Shown: positions 24,917-33,282, counted from the first letter of the stretch. The stretch is 39,728 bases of DNA from Sandaracinaceae bacterium (GCA_019637095.1 JAHBWG010000085.1:1-39728); one strand, 5' to 3'. A program made the numbers and translations. The notes: generated from the sequence alone by a model not told the origin.

Positions 24917-24920
24917 CGCA

Positions 24921-25130
24921 ACGCACTTTGCGTCTTCGCGTCCTTGCGCGAGATCCTCCGTCCTCGTTGGGTGCAGATCGGCTCATCTCCGTCACCTCGG
25001 CGGCACAGACGCCGTGAATTCATGGAGATTTCATCCGCGGAGGGCCGCAGAGGGCCGCAGAGAGATGGATATGGGCCGGATGTCGGAGCTCCCTCCGCGG
25101 CCCTCGGCGTCCTCGCGCCGGCAGGCGCGC
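24921..25130. repeat. Repeat debris in a 440-bp geneless stretch
   Basis: 24929-24953 (GCGTCTTCGCGTCCTTGCGC onward) matches the hairpin-arm block of the 15.8-16.2 kb repeat with only a few differences. From about 25034 a tandem GGGCCGCAGA unit occurs twice, and about 25092-25118 (CTCCGCGGCCCTCGG region) is roughly its reverse complement. The remaining bases up to 25301 show no gene that I can support; open frames there lack a start signal or codon pattern. Confidence 0.55.
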
Positions 25131-25301
25131 TCTGCTCGGCCGGCGCGTGCGACGAGAACGGCGGCTGCGCGCCGCCGCGCGGGCGCCCGCGGCAGCCGCG
25201 TCGCGGGGCCGCTCGCGTCGCAGGCCCGCGCGAGGGCGTGGAACACGCCTCCAGGGGGACGAGCATCTACATCGCCAACTACTACACCGGAGGGAGTACC
25301 C

Positions 25302-25721
25302 ATGAGCACTAGCCGCATGGTGGGTTTGCTGTTTCTTGCGTTACCAATGGCCTGTTCAGCGCCAGGGGAGCGACGGGATTCCGGTGGCGTGGAGGACGCT
25401 CGAGGTGAGGTCGATTGCAGTCCGAGGGTGGATTCCAGCGGGCCGTGTCCGGCGGGTTGCAGGGGATACTCTGGGCTGGAGGTCGACGTCGGGCTTCGGT
25501 GCGTCACAGACAGGTCTGTGCTCCTCGCATGCTACCCCGACATCGCATCTCTAGGAGTGAATGGTGAGGTGGGTTGCTTCGAGCGTGATGGTGTCATGGT
25601 AGTTACTGGATCGACGGGCGTGATGGTCGTAGACGGCTCACTAGTGCTGTCAGTCGACCTGTTGGCCGAGCATGGGTGGGTAGCGTGTCTTGGGGCACCG
25701 TCGATACCACCCTGCTCGTAG
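25302..25721 (+). CDS. Small Cys-rich lipoprotein with atypically low GC
   Basis: Encodes 139 aa. The signal MSTSRMVGLLFLALPMAC gives lipobox Cys 18. The mature part has eight Cys: VDCSP, GPCPAGC, LRCVTD, LACYP, VGCFE, VACLG and PPCS. The even number suggests disulfides. The strong ribosome binding site GGAGGGAG (25290-25297) is 4 nt before ATG 25302. Three rows counted by hand are 57-58% GC against 72% in a row of the aldehyde dehydrogenase gene, and codons such as TTA, CTA, GTA and AGT appear that neighbours avoid. I recall the CPxGC...C...C pattern from hypothetical myxobacterial lipoproteins, but no function. Recent acquisition or relaxed selection would explain the composition. Confidence 0.8.
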   Translation: MSTSRMVGLLFLALPMACSAPGERRDSGGVEDARGEVDCSPRVDSSGPCPAGCRGYSGLEVDVGLRCVTDRSVLLACYPDIASLGVNGEVGCFERDGVMVVTGSTGVMVVDGSLVLSVDLLAEHGWVACLGAPSIPPCS

Positions 25722-25768
25722 CATGGTGGTGGAGGCGGGTCCGGAGCGCGAAGAGAGTGCGCCCCTGT

Positions 25769-25786
25769 GTCGCGCCGAGGCGCGAC
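25769..25786. terminator. Hairpin between convergent genes
   Basis: GTCGCGCC (25769-25776) and GGCGCGAC (25779-25786) form a palindromic stem, effectively 7 bp with a CGAG tetraloop. It sits in the 89-bp gap between the small lipoprotein stop and the acyl-CoA dehydrogenase stop and could serve both. Confidence 0.5.
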
Positions 25787-25810
25787 GGTGCGAGGCGAGG
25801 AGGGCGCGGA

Positions 25811-27010
25811 TCAGCGGTGCACGCCGTAGTCGCGCAGGATCCGCTTCGCGACGGAGATCTTGTGGACCTCGTCGGGGCCGTCGTAGATGCGGGCGGCGCG
25901 CTCCTCGCGGTACCAGAAGGCGATCGGCGTGTCGTCGGTCATCCCGAGCGCGCCATGCACCTGCAGCGCGCGGTCGATCACCCGCTGCAGGACGCCCGCC
26001 GCGTGGAACTTGATCAGCGAGATCTCGTTCTTCGCGCCGAAGGGGCCGTGCCGATCGATCTGCTCCGCGGTGTGGAGCACGAAGAGGCGCGTGGAGTCGA
26101 TCTCGGCGCGGCTCTCCGCGATCATCGCCTGCACGAGCTGCTTGGTGCCGAGCACGGCGCCCGGCGCCTGCTCGCGCGAGGCGGCGCGGCGGCACATGAG
26201 GTCGAACACGCGGTCGCAGACGCCCATCCAGCGCATCGCGTGGTGGATCCGACCCGGGCCGAGGCGCGCCTGCGCGAGCATGAAGCCGCCGCCCTCGGGG
26301 CCGATGCGGTTCGTCTTGGGCACGCGCACGCCGTCGAAGCGCACCTCGGCGTGGCTCGCCCAGCCCCCGCCCGGGTGCCCCATCACCGAGACGTTGCGCA
26401 CCAGCGAGAAGCCCGGCGCGTCGAGCGGCACGAGGATCTGCGAGGCGCGCGCGTGCGGCTCGGCGTCGGGGTCGGTCACCGCCATCACGATCGTGAACGC
26501 CGCGCCGTCGGCGGCCGTCGTGAACCACTTGTGCCCGTCGATGACGTAGTCGTCGCCGTCCGATCGCGCGGTGGTGCCCAGCCACACCGGGTTCGAGCCC
26601 GCGTGCGCCGGCTCGGTCATCGCGAAGCAGCTGCGCACCTCGCCGCGCGCGAGCGGGTGCAGGAACCGCTCCTGCTGCTCGGGGCTCCCGTGCTCGTGGA
26701 GCAGCTCCATGTTGCCGACGTCGGGCGCCTGGCAGTGGAACGCGTAGTGGCCGATCGGGGTGCGCCCGAGCGCCTCGCTCACGTACGCGAAGTCCATCAG
26801 CCGCATGCCCATCCCGCCGAGCTTCTGCGGCAGGAACGGGGCCCACAGGCCGAGCGCGCGCACCTTCTCGCGCTTGGCGGCGAGCTCGGGCTCGACCGCG
26901 AGGAACCCCTCGTTCAAGAGCCGCGGCTCGAGGGGGATCAGCTCCTCGTCCACGAACTCCCGGATCCTCTCCAGCGTCTCGCGCAGCCCGTCGCTCGGCT
27001 CGAAGCCCAT
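25811..27010 (-). CDS. Acyl-CoA dehydrogenase, ACAD10/11-like
   Basis: Encodes 399 aa. Family blocks: CFAMTEPAHAGSNP (FAD/substrate), IDGHKWFTTAADGAAF, GFMLAQARLGPGRIHHAMRWMG, and C-terminal VHGALGMTDDTPIAFWYREERAARIYDGPDEVHK. At the place of the medium-chain enzyme's catalytic Glu (YEG) stands D377 (YDG), as in the ACAD10/11 branch, which acts on unusual chains such as 4-hydroxyacyl-CoA derivatives. It would pass electrons to ETF in fatty-acid oxidation. ATG 27010 follows TACCCT by 7 nt. It is divergent from the kinase gene with 105 bp between; no other beta-oxidation genes are adjacent. Confidence 0.92.
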   Translation of the reverse strand: MGFEPSDGLRETLERIREFVDEELIPLEPRLLNEGFLAVEPELAAKREKVRALGLWAPFLPQKLGGMGMRLMDFAYVSEALGRTPIGHYAFHCQAPDVGNMELLHEHGSPEQQERFLHPLARGEVRSCFAMTEPAHAGSNPVWLGTTARSDGDDYVIDGHKWFTTAADGAAFTIVMAVTDPDAEPHARASQILVPLDAPGFSLVRNVSVMGHPGGGWASHAEVRFDGVRVPKTNRIGPEGGGFMLAQARLGPGRIHHAMRWMGVCDRVFDLMCRRAASREQAPGAVLGTKQLVQAMIAESRAEIDSTRLFVLHTAEQIDRHGPFGAKNEISLIKFHAAGVLQRVIDRALQVHGALGMTDDTPIAFWYREERAARIYDGPDEVHKISVAKRILRDYGVHR

Positions 27011-27017
27011 GGGCGGC

Positions 27018-27023
27018 AGGGTA
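27018..27023 (-). promoter_or_regulatory. -10-like hexamer of the acyl-CoA dehydrogenase gene
   Basis: TACCCT on the minus strand, 7 nt before ATG 27010. Confidence 0.35.
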
Positions 27024-27115
27024 CCGCACGCGGGGCGGGCACGCGCTGGTTGGTTGCCCCGGGGCCCCGCGAGTCGGTACCTTCCGTCGGGGCGGAGTCT
27101 GGATACCCAGGGATC

Positions 27116-28954
27116 GTGTTCGAGGTCGGAGACGTCGTCGGGAGCTACACGATCCTCGCCCACTTGCGTTCGGGCGGGATGGCCGATCTGTTCCTCGCCC
27201 GCCGCGAGGGGGCGATGGGCTTCCGGCGCCTCGTCGCCGTCAAGGTCGTGCACCCGCGCCACGCGGAGGACGATCACCTCGTCCGGATGTTCCTCGACGA
27301 GGCGCTGATCTCGGCGCGGATCGACCACCCGAACGTGGTGCACGTCGAGGACCTCGGGCAGCTCGACGACACGTACTTCCTGGTGATGGAGTACGTGCAC
27401 GGCTGCTCGCTCGCGCAGCTCATGCGCGTCCTGGGCCGGATGCACCGGCGCCTGAGCCCGCTCGTCGCGGTCGCGATCGCGGCGCGGGTCGCCGAGGGCC
27501 TGCACGCCGCCCACGAGACGACCGACGACGGGGGCGAGCTCGTCAACCTCGTGCACCGCGACGTGAGCCCGCAGAACATCCTGCTGTCGCACAAGGGCCA
27601 CGTGAAGCTGATCGACTTCGGCGTCGCGAAGGCCGAGATGCGCTCCGAGAAGACGAACGTCGCGATGCTCAAGGGCAAGGTCCGCTACATGCCCCCGGAG
27701 CAGGCGACGACGGGCATCGTCGATCGGCGCAGCGACATCTACTCCCTCGGCATCGTGCTCTGGGAGATGCTCACCATGCGCCGGCTGTTCGCGGGCAAGA
27801 CCGAGTTCGAGGTCCTGCTCAAGGTGCGCAAGCCCGTCGTCGAGCCGCCCTCGAAGTACGTCTCCGATATCCCGCGCGAGCTCGACGAGGTCGTGTTGTC
27901 CGCGCTCGCCGTCGATCCCGACCAGCGCCCCAAGACGGCCAAGAGCTTCCGCCGCATGCTCGCGCGCGCGCTCCCGCGCTCGATGTCGCTCGACAGCGCG
28001 CACCTCGCCGATCTGATGCTCTCGATCGTCGGCGACGAGCTCGAGGAGGTGCGCCACGAGCTCCCGCAGGAGATCTCGCGCCTGCTCGAGGCCGAGCAGC
28101 TCCGCGTCGCGCTCGCGGAGCGCGAGGCGCGCGTCGGCGACGAGGAGACGACCGAGAGCGCGGTCGACGTGATGACCCTGCACTCGCAGGTGGTCGCGTT
28201 CGAGGAGGACGAGCTCGACCGCAGCCCCGAGGGCGCCGCCATCCCGTTCAAGCCGAGCTCCGAGCCGCCGTCGGCCGAGACGGCGAGCGACGTGACGGAG
28301 ACCACCTCCGACTCGGGTCTGCAGGAGGCGTTGACGAAGGTCGGGCGGCCGGCGCGCGGCGACGCGACGCGGCCGACGGTCGGGGAGCGGCCCGCGGTGA
28401 AGGTGGTCGTGCCCAGGCCGCGGCGCGCCGAGGCGCCGCCGCCGAGCGATCCCCCCGCGCCCGAGCTCGCGCCGGCGCAGAAGGCGCCGCGCGCGGCGAG
28501 CGTCCCGAGCGCGCCGGCCATCCCGGCGACGCCGAGCCAGGAGCTCGGGGTGATGGCGTCCTCCGACCTCGAGGCCGCGAACGCCGAGCGCGAGGAGGAC
28601 GCGGAGCCGACCCTCGTCGGCGAGGTCCCGGAGGACGTGGTCAAGGCGGTCAAGCGCAAGCGGGCGATCCGCGTCGTCGACGACACGCGCTCGGAGCCGC
28701 CGCCGCCGCCGTCCCCCTCGCCGGCGGCCACGCCCGCGATCACCGTGCCCGAGCCCGGCCCGCCGAGCCACATGGCCGTCGAGGCGGCGCCGCGCCGGGT
28801 CCGTCCGCCGCCCGCCGTCGCCTGGATCGCGGCGGTGATGGCGTCCGTGATCCTCGGCGTCCTGCTCGCGCTCCTCTGGCCCTCGAGCGACGAGCCGGAG
28901 GAGCCGGGCGACCGCGCCCCGGCGCAGGTCGATTCGAACCCCGGCGGCCGATGA
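27116..28954 (+). CDS. Membrane-anchored Ser/Thr protein kinase
   Basis: Encodes 612 aa from GTG 27116. The kinase domain is at about residues 8-285: glycine loop LRSGGMADLFLA, K43 in VAVKVV, catalytic HRDVSPQN (D149), DFG at D167-G169, and MPPEQ as the APE-equivalent. The HRDVSPQN form is typical of myxobacterial Pkn kinases. A long acidic, Pro/Ala-rich and probably disordered juxtamembrane region follows (about 340-570). Then comes a membrane helix (about 572-595, VAWIAAVMASVILGVLLALLW) with only a short extracytoplasmic tail, so there is no obvious sensor domain outside. The start is placed at FEVGDVVGSYTI, the usual N-terminus; longer in-frame sequence upstream is antisense to the acyl-CoA dehydrogenase gene. 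Confidence 0.93.
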   Translation: MFEVGDVVGSYTILAHLRSGGMADLFLARREGAMGFRRLVAVKVVHPRHAEDDHLVRMFLDEALISARIDHPNVVHVEDLGQLDDTYFLVMEYVHGCSLAQLMRVLGRMHRRLSPLVAVAIAARVAEGLHAAHETTDDGGELVNLVHRDVSPQNILLSHKGHVKLIDFGVAKAEMRSEKTNVAMLKGKVRYMPPEQATTGIVDRRSDIYSLGIVLWEMLTMRRLFAGKTEFEVLLKVRKPVVEPPSKYVSDIPRELDEVVLSALAVDPDQRPKTAKSFRRMLARALPRSMSLDSAHLADLMLSIVGDELEEVRHELPQEISRLLEAEQLRVALAEREARVGDEETTESAVDVMTLHSQVVAFEEDELDRSPEGAAIPFKPSSEPPSAETASDVTETTSDSGLQEALTKVGRPARGDATRPTVGERPAVKVVVPRPRRAEAPPPSDPPAPELAPAQKAPRAASVPSAPAIPATPSQELGVMASSDLEAANAEREEDAEPTLVGEVPEDVVKAVKRKRAIRVVDDTRSEPPPPPSPSPAATPAITVPEPGPPSHMAVEAAPRRVRPPPAVAWIAAVMASVILGVLLALLWPSSDEPEEPGDRAPAQVDSNPGGR

Positions 28955-29123
28955 AGAGTCCGCTATGATCCGCGGCCGAGTGACCTCGACGCACGAACGG
29001 CGAGCAGGCGCGGGGGAGGTCGTCCCCCGGCGCACGGCGCGCGCGGTGCTCCGCCGCGCGGGACGCCGACTCGAGCTGCGCGCGCGCGCGGCGGCTGGCA
29101 CGCGGATCGCTTTCGCTCCCGCC

Positions 29124-30008
29124 GTGATCGGCCTCCCGCGGGTCGGCGCGCGGGCGGCGCTCGCGGCGCTCGCGCTCGCGCTCGGCGCGGGGTGCCCCGG
29201 GCGCATCGAGGATCCGATCGCGTTCCGCGAGGAGGCGGCGCGCCGGTGCCCGACCAACTACGACGTCGAGCGCGACCTCTTCGCGCGGACCTGCGCGACG
29301 CTCGGCTGCCACACCGGCGGCGCGGCGCTCGCCGCCGCGGGGCTCGATCTGCAGACCGCGGGCATCGCCGAGCGCCTGCGCAGTCACGTCAGCGCGTCGA
29401 TGCAGTGCGGGGGGCGCGCCGCGATCGTCGCGGGAGACACCGAGAGCTCGCTCCTCTGGCAGAAGGTCGGCGAGCCGCCGCCGTGCGGGGACCGCATGCC
29501 GTCCGCGCAGCCGCCGCTGAACCCGACCGAGCTCGCGTGCCTGCGCCAGTACGTGGCGGCGCTCGCGGGCGACGCGTCGGACGGCGGCGCGCCGCCGCCG
29601 CCGCCGCCGCCGCCGCCGGACGCGGGGATGACGCCGACCGCGGTGACGATCGAGGCCGAGGAGATGACGCTCAGCGGCTACGTCGTCGATCCCCTCGACG
29701 CCGCGCTGATCCGGCTGCCCGAGGGAGTGCCGTCCGGCACCGCGACGGCGTCGTTCACGGGCGTCGCGGGCAGCTACCGGCTCTGGGTCTTCGTCGTGGC
29801 CGAGAGCGACGGACAGCCGAGGCTGACGATCCGCGTCGCGGGCGCCGAGGTCGCGGCGCAGACGTACCCGCTCGCCCTCACCGACATGGAGCCCGAGACG
29901 CTCGGCCCGTTCACCGTGACGCTCGCGCCCGGCGACGCGATCGAGCTCACCGGCGAGGCGGACGCGGGCGCGTGGGCGCGCGTCGATCGCCTGGAGATCC
30001 GCCCGTGA
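29124..30008 (+). CDS. Lipoprotein with CX4CH motif and CBM-like C-terminal domain
   Basis: Encodes 294 aa from GTG 29124; in-frame starts at 28980 and 28965 exist. The signal RVGARAALAALALALGAGC ends in a lipobox. The N-terminal domain has FARTCATLGCHTGG, a CX4CH variant of the cytochrome c motif common in myxobacterial and planctomycete surface proteins, and a second Cys cluster (MQCGG, PPPCGDRMPS). A polyproline linker leads to a beta-sandwich (VTIEAEEMTLSGYVV...GVAGSYRLWVFVVAESD...ARVDRLEIRP) resembling CBM6/CBM35 carbohydrate-binding modules. The stretch 28980-29123 has weaker third-position GC, so I prefer the shorter start, although TATGAT (28964-28969) lies 10 nt before GTG 28980. Its stop overlaps the next GTG. 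Confidence 0.75.
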   Translation: MIGLPRVGARAALAALALALGAGCPGRIEDPIAFREEAARRCPTNYDVERDLFARTCATLGCHTGGAALAAAGLDLQTAGIAERLRSHVSASMQCGGRAAIVAGDTESSLLWQKVGEPPPCGDRMPSAQPPLNPTELACLRQYVAALAGDASDGGAPPPPPPPPPDAGMTPTAVTIEAEEMTLSGYVVDPLDAALIRLPEGVPSGTATASFTGVAGSYRLWVFVVAESDGQPRLTIRVAGAEVAAQTYPLALTDMEPETLGPFTVTLAPGDAIELTGEADAGAWARVDRLEIRP

Positions 30009-31207
30009 TCCGCGCGAGCACGATCGCAGCGCTCGCGCTGGCGCTCCTCGCGCCCGCGCTCGCCCGCGCGCAGCGCGCGTCGGTCGAGTCGAGCGGCCCG
30101 CGCGCGTCCGTCGCCGAGCGCGAAGTGGTGCGCGCGCTCGAGGGCGCCGGGGTCACCGTCGCCGAGGGCGCGCAGAGCCGGGTCTCGGTGATCGTCTCGC
30201 GCCGCGGGCGGCGGTTCGAGGTCGCCGTGACGTTGCGCGACGCGAGCGGCGAGCGCGCGTCGGAGCGCTTCGCGAACCGACGGCTCGAGGCGATCGCGGG
30301 GCCCCTCGGGCGCTGGGTCCGCGACACCCTCGCGCCGGCGGTGCTCGGCGCGGGGTCCGCCGCGGCGCCCCCGCCCGAGCGGGCGAGCGCCCCGGCCCGC
30401 CAAGCCCGCGAGCCCGCGCGCGCCGCCGCGCGGCCCGCGCCTGCGCCCGAGCGCGCGTCCTCATCCTCCTCCGACGCGCCGGCGCGCGTCCCGCCGTTCG
30501 CGTTCCACGCGGGCATCGCCGTGACGCACCGCGCCTTCGGGTACACCGACGACATCTACGCGATGCTGCGCCCGTACCGGCTCGCCGCGGCGCCCTTCGC
30601 GCGGCTCGGGATCGAGTGGTTCCCCGGCGCGCACTTCGACTCCGGCGCCTTCGGCGGGTTCAGCGTCGGCGTCCACGGCGAGCTCGGCATCGCCATCGCC
30701 TCGCGCGACGCGCAGGGGATCGACTACCCGACGGAGGCGTGGGGGCTCGGCGTCGACCTGCGCTACCGCCTGCGCGTCGACGACGTCGTGCTCGGCGTCA
30801 CCGCGGGCTACCGCACCTCCACCTTCGCGCTCTCCGACGCCGACGAGCTCAGCCCGCGACCCGATCTGCCCAACGTGCAGTACCACTCGATCCGCGCCGG
30901 CGGCTCCTTCCGCTGGGATCTCGGGCTCGGGTTCTTCGTCGTCGCGGAGGCCGCGTACCTCCACCCCTTCGACGCCGGCGAGATCACCTCGGCCGCGTGG
31001 TTCCCGCGCGCGCAGGTCGGCGGGATCGACGTCACGCCCGCGGTCGGCCTGCGCGTCGACGACGTCGAGCTCGTGCTCGCCTTCGAGTACGTCCGCTTCT
31101 TCTACGACATGCGCTCGGAGCCCGGGGACCCGCGCGCCGCGGGCGGCGCCCTCGACGAGCGCGTGAGCGGCGTCTTCTCGCTCGTCTTCACCCCCTCCGG
31201 GCTCTGA
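30005..31207 (+). CDS. Putative outer-membrane beta-barrel protein
   Basis: Encodes 400 aa from GTG 30005 (GTGA overlap with the previous stop). The signal peptide VIRASTIAALALALLAPALARA is cleaved after ARA. Residues about 25-115 form a small domain (VREVVRALEGAGVTV type sequence, RVSVIVSRRGRRFEVAVTLRD). A Pro/Ala/Arg/Ser-rich linker follows (about 118-160). From about 165 to the end are alternating amphipathic strands with aromatic ends (FAFHAGIAVTHRAFGYT, GFSVGVHGELGIAIA, GLGVDLRYRLRV, GVTAGYRTSTFAL, VFSLVFTPSGL), as expected of an 8-12-strand barrel with a C-terminal aromatic-rich strand. It is probably a surface partner of the CBM-like lipoprotein encoded just before it. No specific function is evident. 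Confidence 0.78.
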   Translation: MIRASTIAALALALLAPALARAQRASVESSGPRASVAEREVVRALEGAGVTVAEGAQSRVSVIVSRRGRRFEVAVTLRDASGERASERFANRRLEAIAGPLGRWVRDTLAPAVLGAGSAAAPPPERASAPARQAREPARAAARPAPAPERASSSSSDAPARVPPFAFHAGIAVTHRAFGYTDDIYAMLRPYRLAAAPFARLGIEWFPGAHFDSGAFGGFSVGVHGELGIAIASRDAQGIDYPTEAWGLGVDLRYRLRVDDVVLGVTAGYRTSTFALSDADELSPRPDLPNVQYHSIRAGGSFRWDLGLGFFVVAEAAYLHPFDAGEITSAAWFPRAQVGGIDVTPAVGLRVDDVELVLAFEYVRFFYDMRSEPGDPRAAGGALDERVSGVFSLVFTPSGL

Positions 31208-31209
31208 GC

Positions 31210-31250
31210 GGGGACGATCCTCGTCATTTCGTCATTCGTCATTCCGTCGT
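31210..31250 (+). repeat. Second copy of the 28-bp dispersed repeat, followed by CGTCATT units
   Basis: 31210-31237 is identical to 3201-3228; further GTCATT-type units run on to about 31250. It starts 2 bp after the barrel gene stop, in the same orientation to the upstream gene as the first copy after DoxX. Confidence 0.9.
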
Positions 31251-31269
31251 AGCCCCGCGCGCTTCGCGC

Positions 31270-31275
31270 TAACGT
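31270..31275 (+). promoter_or_regulatory. -10-like hexamer of the Nramp-like gene
   Basis: TAACGT followed by 7 nt to GTG 31283. It favours that start over GTG 31274, which overlaps the hexamer. Confidence 0.35.
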
Positions 31276-31282
31276 GCGCGCC

Positions 31283-32542
31283 GTGCGCACCGCGCGGCGC
31301 GACGTGCTGCGAGCCCTCGGCCCCGGCGTCCTCTTCACGGGGGCCGCCGTCGGCGTCTCGCACCTCGTGCAGTCGACGCGCGCGGGCGCGGTGTACGGCC
31401 TCGCGCTGCTCGGCCTCGTGCTCGTCGCCAACCTGGTGAAGTACCCGGCCTTCCGCTTCGGGCCGCTGTACGCCGCGGCGACGGGCACGTCGCTGCTCGA
31501 GGGCTACCGCCGGCAAGGGCGCTGGGCGCTCGCGCTCTACGGCCTGCTCACGCTGGGCACGATGTTCACCGTGCAGGCGGCGGTCACCGTGGTCACCGCG
31601 GGGCTCGCCGGAGCGCTCTTCGGCCTCGAGGCCTCGCCGCTCGTGATCAGCGCGGTGATCCTCGTCGCGTGCGCGGGCCTCTGCGCGTCGGGCGGCTACC
31701 GCGCGCTCGACAAGGCGGGCAAGCTCGTCGTGACGTTGCTCGCGATCACGACGGTCGTCGCGACCGCGCTCGTGCTGCCGCGCGTGAGCTGGAGCACGCA
31801 AGCCTTCTGGCCCACGCGCTTCGAGCCGGCGGACCTCGCGTTCATGGCCGCGCTCGCGGGCTGGATGCCGTCGGCGATCGACGTGTCGGTCTGGCAGAGC
31901 CTGTGGACGCTCGCGCGCGGCGCGGAGACGGGCGGCCGCGCGGAGGTGCGCGCCTCCTCGCTCGACTTCCACCTCGGCTACGTGGGCACGGCGTTCCTCG
32001 CGGTGTGCTTCGTCCTGCTCGGCGCCGCGGTGCTCCACGGTGCCGAGGGCGAGCTGCCCGAGCAGGCGGTGCCGTTCGCGGCGCGCGTGATCTCCGTCTA
32101 CGTCGAGGTGCTCGGCGAGTGGAGCCGCCCGATCATCGGCGGCGCCGCGCTCGCCACGATGTTCTCGACCACGCTCACCGTCGTCGACGGCTTCCCGCGC
32201 GCGCTCTCGGGGCTCGCCGATCGCTTCCGCGGCGAGGAGGTCCCCGACGGCGCGCGCGCGAGCGACCGGACGCCCGCGTACTGGATCGCGCTCGGCGTCC
32301 TGTTCGCGGGCTCGCTCGCGATCCTCGGGCTCTTCATGGCGTCGATGAAGGCGCTGATCGATCTCGCGACGAGCCTCTCGTTCCTCTCGGCGCCGGTCCT
32401 CGCGTGGCTCAACCACCGCGCGGTCACGAGCGACGCCGTCCCCGCGGCGCACCGCCCCGCGCGCTGGCTGCGCGTCGCGAGCGTCGCCGCCATCGTCGTG
32501 CAGGCGGTGTTCGCCCTCGCGTTCCTCTGGCTGATATCCTGA
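31283..32542 (+). CDS. Nramp-related membrane transporter lacking the canonical metal motif
   Basis: Encodes 419 aa with about 11 hydrophobic helices. The N-terminal ALGPGVLFTGAAVGVSHLVQSTRAGAVYGL aligns with Nramp helix 1, but where canonical Nramp transporters have the metal-binding DPGN this protein has a GVSHLVQS stretch. The helix-6 metal motif (usually MPH) reads GWMPSAIDVSVW. The rest (NLVKYPAFRFGPLYAAATGTSLLEGY, LLEGY; ASGGYRALDKAGK) keeps the family layout. It therefore belongs to an Nramp-like clade with a different or unknown substrate; divalent-metal transport should not be assumed. GTG 31283 is preferred on promoter spacing. It is followed 23 bp on by the response regulator. Confidence 0.85.
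   Translation: MRTARRDVLRALGPGVLFTGAAVGVSHLVQSTRAGAVYGLALLGLVLVANLVKYPAFRFGPLYAAATGTSLLEGYRRQGRWALALYGLLTLGTMFTVQAAVTVVTAGLAGALFGLEASPLVISAVILVACAGLCASGGYRALDKAGKLVVTLLAITTVVATALVLPRVSWSTQAFWPTRFEPADLAFMAALAGWMPSAIDVSVWQSLWTLARGAETGGRAEVRASSLDFHLGYVGTAFLAVCFVLLGAAVLHGAEGELPEQAVPFAARVISVYVEVLGEWSRPIIGGAALATMFSTTLTVVDGFPRALSGLADRFRGEEVPDGARASDRTPAYWIALGVLFAGSLAILGLFMASMKALIDLATSLSFLSAPVLAWLNHRAVTSDAVPAAHRPARWLRVASVAAIVVQAVFALAFLWLIS
32534..32539 (+). promoter_or_regulatory. -10-like hexamer upstream of the response regulator
   Basis: TATCCT overlaps the last codons of the transporter gene. It is 26 nt before ATG 32566, and GAGGGGAGG (32552-32560) lies between, so this gene has a normal leader, unlike most others here. 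Confidence 0.35.
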
Positions 32543-32565
32543 GGTCCGGACGAGGGGAGGCGGCC

Positions 32566-33282
32566 ATGCGTGACGCGGGGGAGAGCCCGGACCAGCTCGA
32601 CGTCTTGGTGGTGGACGACACGCCGGAGATGCGCGAGCTGCTCGTCGCGATCATCCACCGCGAGGGGCACCAGGCGATCGCCGTCGACTCGGCGGAGAAG
32701 GCGCTCGAGCTGCTGCCGGTGTGGACGTTCCAGATCGCCTTCCTCGATCACAACCTGCCCGGCATGGAGGGGCTCTTGCTCGGCGAGTACCTGCGCCGCA
32801 GCAACCCGTCGATGCTCATCGCGCTCGTCACCGGCGAGGACGACCCGCGGCTCGTCAAGCGCACGCGCGAGCTCAGCGTGACGTTCATCGCCAAGCCGTT
32901 CGACAACGCGCAGATCCACCGCGTGCTCGAGACCTACCGCGCGCTCGCGCGGGAGCGCGCCGCGCTGCGCGAGAGCGCCAGCGACGGAGACTTCGAGCCG
33001 CCGATCGCGCGCTTCGCCGGCGAGCTGCCCGAGAGCTTCGGGATCCCCAAGGTGCCCGACCGCATCACCGATCGCCTCGTCGGCACGCTGAAGCGCAGCC
33101 TCGCGAACCTGCGGAGCGCGAGCCGCTACAACGAGCGCGACCGCGTCGTCGCGCTGAGCGGCCTGCTCGCGGCGCGCGTGCTCGACGTGGAGCTCCCGCG
33201 CACCTCGAGCGGGCTCACGCTCTTCGAGGAGTACGACCGGCTGATGCAGGCCCACGGCCGCCGCACCGAGTTCGGCGCATAG
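32566..33282 (+). CDS. Response regulator with receiver domain and unassigned output region
   Basis: Encodes 238 aa. The receiver covers about residues 10-125: acidic pair D17-D18 (VVDDTPEM), phosphoacceptor D61 (FLDHNLPG), T89 (LVTGEDD) and K110 (FIAKPFD), so it should be phosphorylatable. Residues about 130-238 are helical (GIPKVPDRITDRLVGTLKRSLANLRSASRYNERDRVVALSGLLAARVLDVELPR) and do not match a known DNA-binding output; a protein-protein role is likely. No kinase gene is adjacent (the nearest is 5.2 kb away, at 38454). Its C-terminal codons merge into a 14-bp tandem repeat. Confidence 0.9.
   Translation: MRDAGESPDQLDVLVVDDTPEMRELLVAIIHREGHQAIAVDSAEKALELLPVWTFQIAFLDHNLPGMEGLLLGEYLRRSNPSMLIALVTGEDDPRLVKRTRELSVTFIAKPFDNAQIHRVLETYRALARERAALRESASDGDFEPPIARFAGELPESFGIPKVPDRITDRLVGTLKRSLANLRSASRYNERDRVVALSGLLAARVLDVELPRTSSGLTLFEEYDRLMQAHGRRTEFGA

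Noticed and set aside
24944-25312. A 122-codon frame across the repeat-rich gap, with a CSAGACDENGGC stretch
   Set aside because: It starts inside the repeat, has no ribosome binding site and overlaps the start of the better supported small lipoprotein in another frame.
28964-28980. TATGAT plus GTG 28980 as the start of the CBM-like lipoprotein
   Set aside because: Spacing fits the leaderless pattern, but the extra 48 residues have poor codon character and would put an unusually long segment before the signal peptide. Left as an alternative.
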